Below, piece after piece: positions 1-5,481 of a stretch of 7,210 nucleotides of DNA. Origin of the DNA: CAZMCC01 sp964564695 (GTDB lineage: Bacteria; Planctomycetota; Phycisphaerae; Phycisphaerales; UBA1924). The DNA lies in NCBI GenBank assembly GCA_964564695.1, contig CAZMCC010000137.1:1-7210 (forward strand). Reading direction: 5' to 3'. Below the pieces are notes generated by a model, which ran no database searches, was not told where the DNA came from, and worked only from the letters and a program-made list of their open reading frames with translations. The position numbers and the translations under genes are program-made. The stretch's first letter is position 1. Every line of letters begins with the position of its first letter.

Positions 1-232
1 TCGCGATCCCCGGAGTCACGATGTGAGTCACGGACTTACGCAGCGCTCAGTAATCGAGTGGTATCACGCCTCGGGCGGGCAACTCAAGTTATATCCACCC
101 GCATCGGCTGCTACTTGGAGTTCGCCGAAGTTTCGGCTTGAACCACTTCCGGATTCACTGCCCCCGATCGTGGGAAAGGCGGCCAGTTACTTCCCGAAGC
201 AATGGGCGGCTGCGACTCGGGCGTAGTGGGAG
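1..232. other. Intergenic region at left edge, no gene recognised
   Basis: This stretch lies downstream of fumC, which is transcribed toward it. A 67-codon open frame (23-226, plus strand) covers it, but the translation resembles no family I know, has no ribosome binding site, and is less GC-biased at third positions than the real genes, so I do not call it. Small structures seen are an 8-bp direct repeat, GAGTCACG, at 13-20 and 25-32 (12-bp period), and an imperfect stem-loop at 120-143. No tRNA or other RNA gene was seen. Confidence 0.6.
120..143 (-). terminator. Imperfect stem-loop downstream of fumC, weak terminator candidate
   Basis: GTTC followed by GCCGAA (120-129) pairs with TTCGGC (132-137) and, after a 2-nt bulge, GAAC (140-143). 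It lies about 90 bp beyond the fumC stop codon on the side where fumC transcription would end. There is no T-run after it on the minus strand, so it is not a typical intrinsic terminator; it could act with Rho or be incidental. Confidence 0.25.
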
Positions 233-1837
233 TTACCCCCCCGCACTCCCCTCCCCACCCGGGAGCGTCATGCTCCACGGGTCGAGGTACTTGTCGATCG
301 CGGCCTTGTCGATCGTCGTGCCATCGACGGCCTTCTGGCCCACGACGGTCTCGTAGGCGAGCTGCCTCACCGTCTTGCCCTGCTTGAAGGCGTCTTTGGC
401 GAGCTGGGCGGATTTGTCGTAGCCGATGACCGGGACCAGGCTGGTGCACATGGCGAGGGAGCCTTCGATCAGGCTCTTGCAGCGCTCGACGTCGGGCTCG
501 AGGGCCCGCAGGCAGTTGTCGGTGAAGACGTGGCAGCTTCTCGTGAGCAGGTGGATCGAGTCGAGGAGGTTGGCGGCGATGAGGGGCATGGCGACGTTCA
601 AGTCGAGCAGCGAGCCGATTCCGCCCATGCCGCCCATCGTGATCGCGACGTCGTTGCCGATGACCTGGCAGCAGACCATGATGACGCTTTCGCAGATGAC
701 GGGGTTGACCTTGCCGGGCATGATGCTCGAGCCGGGCTGGACGGCGGGGAGGACGAGCTCGCCGATGCCGCAGCGGGGGCCGGAGCCGAGCCAGCGGATG
801 TCGTTGGCGATCTTGCTGAGGCTGACTGCCAGAGTGCGCAGGTGGCCGGAGGCTTCGACGCAGGCGTCCTTGGCGTGCTGGGCCTCGAAGTGGTTGTCGG
901 CTTCGCGGAAGGGGTTGGGGAAGACAGAGTGGGAGCCGGCGCCGGGGGTGATGTACTGAGCACTACCGACCGCAGAGCCGGTCGGTAGTGGCACCCCGCC
1001 TGTAAGACCACTCAGCAGCGTGTTGGTGAGTTCGGAGGCGACGAGCTTGCCGAAGTTTTCGTGGGCGTTGATGCCGGTGCCGACGGCCGTGCCGCCGAGG
1101 GGGAGTTCGGCGAGGGTGGCGAGGGCGCGGTGGAGTCGTCCCTGGGCGTGGCGGATCTGGGAGGCGTAGCCGGAGAATTCCTGGCCGAGGCGGATGGGGG
1201 TGGCGTCCTGGAGGTGGGTGCGTCCGATCTTGACGATCTTGTCCCAGTCGGCGGCCTTGCGTTCGAGCTCGGAGGCGAGGGCGTCGGTCGCGGGGAGGAG
1301 CTCGCTGACGATCATGGTGAAGGCGGCGAGGTGAATGGCCGTGGGGAAGGTGTCGTTGGAGGACTGCCCCATGTTGACGTGGTCGTTGGGGTGGACGCCG
1401 CCGGCGGCGATGTAGGCGGGGTCTTTGGAGGAGCCGATGGGCTTGTTGAGCTGGAGGCAGACGAGGTTGGCGATGACCTCGTTGGCGTTCATGTTGGTGG
1501 AGGTGCCCGAGCCGGTCTGGAAGATGTCGATGGGGAAGTGCTTGGCGAGCCCGCCGTGGGCGGTGAGGCCGGTGGAGATGTCCTGGCAGGCGCGGGAGAT
1601 GGCGGAGAGGCGCGCGGCGTCGAGGCGGCCGAGGCGGTGGTTGACGGCGGCGCAGGCGGCCTTGAGGGAGGCGTAGGCGGTGATGATGCGCGCGGGGACG
1701 GGGCGGCCGGAGACGGGGAAGTTCAGGACGGCGCGTTGGGTGCTGGCCCCGTAGAGGGCGTCGGAGGGGACCTCCATGGGGCCCATGGTGTCTTTTTCGG
1801 TGCGGGTGGAGACGGAGGAGGAGGGTGCGGTTGGCAT
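233..1837 (-). CDS. fumC: Class II fumarate hydratase (fumarase C)
   Basis: Cytosolic TCA-cycle enzyme that reversibly hydrates fumarate to L-malate; class II fumarases are iron-independent homotetramers. The 534-residue product carries the family blocks in order: TGSGTSTNMNANE (108-120), HPNDHVN (149-155), SSNDTFPT (159-166), GRTHLQDATP (205-214) and the signature GSSIMPGKVNP (369-379). Against E. coli FumC (recalled from memory), catalytic His188 corresponds to H208, Ser318 to S370, Lys324 to K376, Glu331 to E383, and site-B His129 to H149, so the active site looks intact. The ATG start is favoured because the typical 'TRTEKDTMGP' N-terminus follows within ten residues; no clear Shine-Dalgarno is visible. 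At 534 residues it is longer than the usual ~465: about 20 extra at the N-terminus, 15 at the C-terminus and 32 between residues 271 and 309. The internal insert contains a palindrome with AT-ending codons. Aspartase and argininosuccinate lyase belong to the same superfamily, but the motifs fit fumarase best. It appears monocistronic, divergent from the next gene. Confidence 0.95.
   Translation of the reverse strand: MPTAPSSSVSTRTEKDTMGPMEVPSDALYGASTQRAVLNFPVSGRPVPARIITAYASLKAACAAVNHRLGRLDAARLSAISRACQDISTGLTAHGGLAKHFPIDIFQTGSGTSTNMNANEVIANLVCLQLNKPIGSSKDPAYIAAGGVHPNDHVNMGQSSNDTFPTAIHLAAFTMIVSELLPATDALASELERKAADWDKIVKIGRTHLQDATPIRLGQEFSGYASQIRHAQGRLHRALATLAELPLGGTAVGTGINAHENFGKLVASELTNTLLSGLTGGVPLPTGSAVGSAQYITPGAGSHSVFPNPFREADNHFEAQHAKDACVEASGHLRTLAVSLSKIANDIRWLGSGPRCGIGELVLPAVQPGSSIMPGKVNPVICESVIMVCCQVIGNDVAITMGGMGGIGSLLDLNVAMPLIAANLLDSIHLLTRSCHVFTDNCLRALEPDVERCKSLIEGSLAMCTSLVPVIGYDKSAQLAKDAFKQGKTVRQLAYETVVGQKAVDGTTIDKAAIDKYLDPWSMTLPGGEGSAGG
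959..1012 (-). repeat. In-frame palindromic insert within fumC
   Basis: CACTACCGACCG (961-972) and CGGTCGGTAGTG (979-990) are perfect 12-bp inverted arms around a 6-nt loop. On the minus strand an additional AGTGG (1012-1008) can pair with CCACT (991-987), giving an alternative adjacent hairpin. The segment encodes fumC residues 276-293, inside an insert of about 32 residues absent from standard fumarases. Ten of these 18 codons end in A or T (AGT, GGT, CTT, ACA, CCA, CTA, TCT, GGT, AGT, GCT), whereas the rest of the gene overwhelmingly uses G or C. This looks like a short palindromic element inserted in frame; its true ends cannot be set from one copy. Confidence 0.6.
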
Positions 1838-2008
1838 GGCGGGGGAGGGTAGGAAAGGGGAGGTGGGGTGGGGTGTTGGGACTCGCGGGGGAGAGCGCCT
1901 GTTTTGGCGAGCCGCAGCGCCGCCCCCTCGCTGCCGCGGCTGAACGCCGCGTCAGCATTTCCCCCTCCGCCGGGGCGGAGGGGGATCTTGGAACTACCAT
2001 CGCCTCCT
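1838..2008. promoter_or_regulatory. Divergent intergenic region between fumC and the Gfo/Idh/MocA-like gene
   Basis: Both flanking genes read outward, so promoters for both should lie here, but I see no convincing -35/-10 pair. The region holds a run of G-tracts (1841-1880). It also has a 6-bp stem CGCGGC/GCCGCG (1935-1940/1946-1951) and a perfect GC-rich hairpin, CCCCCTCCGCC (1961-1971) with GGCGGAGGGGG (1974-1984). The last hairpin sits 24 bp before the ATG at 2009 and would fall in that gene's 5' leader if transcription starts upstream of it. Confidence 0.4.
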
Positions 2009-3103
2009 ATGTCGAACGGGCGGGTGCATGCGTTGGTGTGGTTGGAGCCGCGGCAGGTCGCGATGGTGCGGCGTGTTCTGGACGGGGCGGGGATCGTGTG
2101 CGCGAGCGTGGGGTGTCCGGAGGCGGGGCGGGCGGCGGAGCTGGCGCGGGATCTGGGCGAGACGGGGACGGTGACGGCGGTGCGCGATCTGCGGGCGGCG
2201 CTGGCGCCGCCCCCCCACGCGACCAGCGGCGGCGGTGGCGGGGAAGATGTGCAGCTTGTGTGGCTCGCGACGGGGGCGGGGCTTGGGGATGACGAGTCGG
2301 GGGTGGTGGAGGCGCTGCGGGCGTGTGCGGGGCGCGGGGTGAAGATCGCGGCGGCGGAGCCGGTGCCGGCGTCGCTGCTGGCGCCGGTGGCGGACGGGAC
2401 GGGGCCGGCGGCGGGGGCGGCGGTGGTGGTGCCGACGTGGCGGGCGAGCGCGGGGCTGCTGGCGGGTGTGGATGCGCTGGCGTCGTTCGGGCCTGTGGTG
2501 TCGGCGAACCTGACATGGCTTTCGGCGTCGGGGGAGGCGGAGGCGACGACGAGCGGGGCGACGCTCGCGGCGATGCTGCTCGATGCGCTCGACATGCTCG
2601 ATGTGCTCGTGGGTGAGCCGGCGAAGGTGGACGGGGCGTATGTCGATGCGAACGTGGGGCGGAGCGGGCTGCCGGCACGGCCGGCGCCGGGGGAATCGCT
2701 GCGCGGGCTCGCGGGGGCGTTCACGATCGGGGCCCGCGCGGAAGACGGGCGGGCGGCGGTGATTCACGTGAGCGATCGGGCGAGCGTGTGGCGGCGGGAG
2801 GTGATGGCCGTGGGGCCGGGGGGGACGCTGCGGTTTACGGATGACGGGATGGAGTGGCGGCGAGCGGGGGGCGAGATCGTGGAGCGGACGGGGGAGTTTT
2901 CGCGGAGCGGGGATGGGACGGGGTCGACGAATGCGGAGGATGTGATGAGCCGTTCGCTGTCGCGGCTGGTGGCGGGGACGATCGCGCCGGTGAGTCCGGC
3001 GAGTGTGCAGCGGATCCGGGCGAGTGCGGGGGCGGCGCTGCTGAGTGCGCGGACGGGGCAGAATGAGTCGCCGGCGTTGATTGCGCGGATGACGGGGGCG
3101 TAG
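2009..3103 (+). CDS. Gfo/Idh/MocA-like protein, probably non-catalytic
   Basis: The 364-residue product is weakly similar in layout to the Gfo/Idh/MocA NAD(P)-dependent sugar oxidoreductases. It has a possible degenerate Rossmann half (about 1-120) and an alpha/beta C-terminal half in which W261-R-x-E followed by GPGGTLRFTDDG (269-280), and the closing helix with SARTGQNESP (346-355), look family-like. Two hallmarks are missing. The N-terminus (VHALVWLEPRQVAM) has no GxGxxG dinucleotide motif. Where the family has E-K-P with the catalytic lysine, this protein has A-E-P (116-118). A poly-Gly linker (74-78) interrupts the N-terminal half. The ATG at 2009 is chosen over an in-frame GTG at 1868 because the added 47 residues are Pro/Arg-rich and resemble translated intergenic DNA; no Shine-Dalgarno supports either start. 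There is no signal peptide, so it is probably cytosolic. The gene is followed by a terminator-like hairpin and appears monocistronic. Family assignment is moderately sure; the function is unknown. Confidence 0.6.
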   Translation: MSNGRVHALVWLEPRQVAMVRRVLDGAGIVCASVGCPEAGRAAELARDLGETGTVTAVRDLRAALAPPPHATSGGGGGEDVQLVWLATGAGLGDDESGVVEALRACAGRGVKIAAAEPVPASLLAPVADGTGPAAGAAVVVPTWRASAGLLAGVDALASFGPVVSANLTWLSASGEAEATTSGATLAAMLLDALDMLDVLVGEPAKVDGAYVDANVGRSGLPARPAPGESLRGLAGAFTIGARAEDGRAAVIHVSDRASVWRREVMAVGPGGTLRFTDDGMEWRRAGGEIVERTGEFSRSGDGTGSTNAEDVMSRSLSRLVAGTIAPVSPASVQRIRASAGAALLSARTGQNESPALIARMTGA

Positions 3104-3104
3104 G

Positions 3105-3128
3105 GGAACAGCGGAACAGCGGAACAGG
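3105..3128 (+). repeat. Three-copy 8-bp tandem repeat just after a stop codon
   Basis: GGAACAGC occurs at 3105-3112 and 3113-3120, followed by a variant GGAACAGG at 3121-3128. The array begins one base after the TAG at 3101-3103 and ends next to a hairpin. Replication slippage is the simple explanation. Confidence 0.85.
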
Positions 3129-3152
3129 AACCTCTCGTGTGCGGGAGGTTTT
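3129..3152 (+). terminator. Terminator-like hairpin after the Gfo/Idh/MocA-like gene
   Basis: AACCTCTCG (3129-3137) pairs with CGGGAGGTT (3142-3150) over nine positions with one T-G wobble and a TGTG loop. A short T-run (3149-3152) follows, then TTT again at 3157-3159. Its position 26 bp past the stop codon fits an intrinsic terminator, although the T-run is short. It resembles the hairpin at 3175-3194 and may instead be a dispersed repeat used as a terminator. Confidence 0.5.
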
Positions 3153-3174
3153 GTGGTTTCCCGGGGGCGTGGGA

Positions 3175-3194
3175 CCTCCCGCTTGCGCGGGAGG
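3175..3194 (+). repeat. Second hairpin of the same family
   Basis: CCTCCCGC (3175-3182) and GCGGGAGG (3187-3194) form a perfect 8-bp stem with a TTGC loop. It shares the pattern ACCTC(T/C)CG...CGGGAGG with the hairpin at 3129-3150, 24 bp away, but has no T-run after it. Confidence 0.7.
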
Positions 3195-3227
3195 CTCGGA
3201 TCAGCAAGTCGCTTGGCGAAATGATGC

Positions 3228-3256
3228 TTGACGCGCGGGGGATGAGTTGGTAATTT
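3228..3256 (+). promoter_or_regulatory. Possible sigma-70-type promoter for the DUF1800-DUF1501 operon
   Basis: TTGACG (3228-3233) matches the -35 consensus at five of six positions. A spacer of exactly 17 bp is followed by TAATTT (3251-3256), a poor -10 match (three of six). The local AT-richness and position about 120 bp before the DUF1800 start fit. An inverted repeat CGATC/GATCG (3259-3263/3275-3279) lies just downstream and could be an operator, though this is speculative. Confidence 0.3.
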
Positions 3257-3367
3257 GTCGATCGCCCATGGGATGATCGGTGTGCTGAACGTTGCGCTTG
3301 TTTTTACGCGCGGCATGACCTCCGCGAGATCGAAGGCATCGAAGCGCGGGTGGCGTTGGCACTGATC

Positions 3368-3374
3368 GGGAGGA
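3368..3374 (+). promoter_or_regulatory. Shine-Dalgarno sequence that sets the GTG start of the DUF1800 gene
   Basis: GGGAGGA ends four bases before the GTG at 3379. It is the best ribosome binding site in the window and supports GTG as the true start; the following codons encode a secretion signal. Confidence 0.7.
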
Positions 3375-3378
3375 TCGA

Positions 3379-5397
3379 GTGAGAACTGTCGTGTTCGGCG
3401 CGCCGCTGGTGGCGGGCGTTGTTGCGATTCAGGGCGTGCTTGGCGCGGGGGCGGCGGCGGCGCTGGGCTGTGGTGCGCCGCCTGGTGGGAAGGGCTATGG
3501 CGTGGCGCCGGTGGTTGATCCGGCGGCGGCGTTCGTGGCTTCGCCGTATCTGGGTGAGGCGCCGCTGGCGGTGCGGTTTGTTGCGCAGGAAGTTTCGCAC
3601 GCGCCGGTGGGGCGGCGCGGGTGGATGGAGCCGGGCGCGGGGGGCGGGCGGCCGGCGCCTGGGGGGCCGATCTGGGGCGGGCCGCCGATCGTGTATCTGT
3701 GGGATTTCGGGGACGGAGCGATCGACTTCGGGCGCGACGTGACGCACGTGTACACGCAGGCGGGGGAGTATCACGCCGAGCTGCACGTGCTCGAGGATGG
3801 GTTCTTCTCCAAGAGCGAGCCGATGGTGATCACGGTGGCGGACGGCTCGTACGACGTGAACGGGGCCGTGACGGCGAACGAGGCGCGGCGGTTCCTTTGG
3901 CAGGCGGCGTTTGGGCCGCGGCCGGCGGATGTCAACTTCATCGTGGCGAACGGGTACGAGGCGTGGATCGATGCGCAGCTGGCGCTGGCGCCGACGCTCA
4001 TGCGCGTGGAGGACCTCCAGGAGAGCATCAACAGGCAGTACGGCTGGGGGGCGGACACGCTGTGGGACGATGTGTGCGTCGAGGCGCCGGACCAGCTTCG
4101 CCAGCGGATGGCGTGGGCGCTGCTGCAGGTCCTCGTGATGAACGATCCGCAGGACGACTCGTCGGCGGACATGCTGTACTACTCGAGCTATATCCAGCAC
4201 GCGCTGGGGAACTATCGCGACCTGCTCGGCTACGTCACGTTCTCGCACCAGATGGGGGTGTTCCTCACGTACATCGGGAACATGCCGGCGAATCCGGAGA
4301 CGGGGTCGGTGCCGGATGAGAACTACGCGCGCGAGGTGATGCAGCTGTTCTCGATCGGGCTGTGGGCGCTGAACCCGGACGGGACGCGGGCGGCGGATGA
4401 GCTGGGGAATCCGATCCCGACGTACGACAACGAGACGGTGAAGCAGTTTGCGCGGGTGTTCACGGGGCTGCGGTGGACGACGCCGTATTCGGGGCCGATG
4501 CTGATGGTGCCGACCTCGCACGAGTTCGGGGCGAAGCAGCTCTTGAACTATCCGGGGGCGGTGCCGCCGGGCGGGTTCATTCCGGCGATCGCGGCGCCCG
4601 GCGGGCAGACGGCGGCGGCGGCGATCGCGGACATCAACGCCGCGATCGACAACGTGTTCCATCACCCGAACTGCGGGCCGTTTGTTGCGGACCTGCTGAT
4701 CAAGCGGATGGTGACGAGCAATCCGACGCCGGCGTACGTCCGTCGCGTGGCGGAGGCGTTTGAGGGGCAGGGGGAGTTCGGCTCGGGCGTTCGCGGCGAT
4801 CTCGCGGCCACGGTCAAGGCGATTCTGCTGGACCCCGAGGCGCGGAATCCGAAGTATCGGAGCAACCCTCTGTACGGGCGCGTGAAGGAGCCGATGGTGG
4901 TGCGGTGGGGGCTGTACCGGGTGCTGGAGCGCGTGGACCGGCCGGCCGAGGTGTTCCCGTTCCGCATCAACGCGGACCCGTACCAGACGCTGCAGCACTA
5001 TGGGCAGGCGTTCATGGGGTCGCCGTCGGTGTTCAATTTCTATCTGCCGCAGTATGTTCCGCCGCGGACGCCGCTCGCGACGTTTCACTTCTATGCGCCG
5101 GAGCTGCAGATCTACAACGACTACACGGCGATGGCGACGCAGGGGCGGGTGCATGATGAGCTGGTGACGCGAGGCGGGAGCACGGAATCGGGGCGGTACA
5201 ACGCGTGGCGGGCGCTGTCGTCGAATCCGGCGGCGCTGGTGGACGCGCTCGATCACGAACTCTTGAACGGGTCGATGAGGCCGGAGGCTCGGGCGATCAT
5301 CGTGAACGCCGTGGGGGCGGTGACCGGGAGCACCGATCGGGTTCGTACGGCGGTCTGGCTGGTGGTGAATTCGCCGGACTTTCGTGTGCTGAAGTAG
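3379..5397 (+). CDS. Secreted PKD domain-DUF1800 family protein
   Basis: The 672-residue product starts with a likely Sec signal: R2, then a hydrophobic stretch to about residue 29. An ALGC sequence (28-31) is a partial lipobox, so it could be a lipoprotein. A PKD-type beta-sandwich domain follows (about 48-154), recognised by APLAVRF (61-67), LWDFGDG (107-113) and HVYTQAGEYHAELHV (123-137). A Gly/Pro-rich segment of about 30 residues (75-103) interrupts it. The rest is DUF1800 (about 166-672), with ARRFLWQAAFGP (169-180), PDENYAREVMQLFSIGL (312-328), FARVFTG (357-363), HPNCGPFVADLLIKRMVTSNPTP (429-451 region) and SPSVFNFYLPQYVPP (548-562). These match the long DUF1800 subfamily found next to DUF1501 genes. 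The biochemical role of DUF1800 is not established; PKD domains are usually extracellular and bind proteins or polysaccharides. The gene is the first of a probable two-gene operon, with a strong Shine-Dalgarno before the GTG start. Family assignment is firm; function is unknown. Confidence 0.92.
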   Translation: MRTVVFGAPLVAGVVAIQGVLGAGAAAALGCGAPPGGKGYGVAPVVDPAAAFVASPYLGEAPLAVRFVAQEVSHAPVGRRGWMEPGAGGGRPAPGGPIWGGPPIVYLWDFGDGAIDFGRDVTHVYTQAGEYHAELHVLEDGFFSKSEPMVITVADGSYDVNGAVTANEARRFLWQAAFGPRPADVNFIVANGYEAWIDAQLALAPTLMRVEDLQESINRQYGWGADTLWDDVCVEAPDQLRQRMAWALLQVLVMNDPQDDSSADMLYYSSYIQHALGNYRDLLGYVTFSHQMGVFLTYIGNMPANPETGSVPDENYAREVMQLFSIGLWALNPDGTRAADELGNPIPTYDNETVKQFARVFTGLRWTTPYSGPMLMVPTSHEFGAKQLLNYPGAVPPGGFIPAIAAPGGQTAAAAIADINAAIDNVFHHPNCGPFVADLLIKRMVTSNPTPAYVRRVAEAFEGQGEFGSGVRGDLAATVKAILLDPEARNPKYRSNPLYGRVKEPMVVRWGLYRVLERVDRPAEVFPFRINADPYQTLQHYGQAFMGSPSVFNFYLPQYVPPRTPLATFHFYAPELQIYNDYTAMATQGRVHDELVTRGGSTESGRYNAWRALSSNPAALVDALDHELLNGSMRPEARAIIVNAVGAVTGSTDRVRTAVWLVVNSPDFRVLK

Positions 5398-5449
5398 CAA
5401 ATGGCAAAGGGCAAATGGGCAAAGGGCAAATAGGCAAGTGGACAACGGG
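5398..5449 (+). repeat. Degenerate 7-8-bp tandem repeat between the DUF1800 and DUF1501 genes
   Basis: Starting at the base after the DUF1800 stop codon, the units read CAAATGG, CAAAGGG, CAAATGGG, CAAAGGG, CAAATAGG, CAAGTGG and ACAACGGG, decaying toward the right. The array fills most of the 84-bp spacer and leaves a short leader with GAGG (5468-5471) before the next ATG. It does not resemble a terminator, so cotranscription of the two genes remains likely. Confidence 0.85.
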
Positions 5450-5481
5450 CACATAGCCGGCGGTATCGAGGTACACCTTCC

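Noticed and set aside
23..226. 67-codon plus-strand open frame at the left edge
   Set aside because: No ribosome binding site, no family resemblance and no coding-type third-position bias.
228..250. GGGAGT/ACTCCC hairpin overlapping the fumC stop codon as a terminator
   Set aside because: Only 6 bp with an 11-nt C-rich loop, overlapping the coding end and with no T-run on the fumC side.
1061..1852. 263-codon plus-strand open frame opposite fumC
   Set aside because: It is almost entirely Gly, Ala, Val, Asp and Glu, an antisense artefact of the fumC codon bias.
1868..2008. N-terminal extension of the Gfo/Idh/MocA-like gene from a GTG at 1868
   Set aside because: The extra 47 residues are Pro/Arg/Ser-rich, pass through a perfect GC hairpin, and have no counterpart in the family. 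The ATG at 2009 gives a normal family length.
1994..3316. 440-codon minus-strand open frame opposite the Gfo/Idh/MocA-like gene
   Set aside because: It is Arg/Pro/His-rich low-complexity sequence with no family resemblance, an antisense shadow. The plus-strand product has family-like C-terminal motifs.
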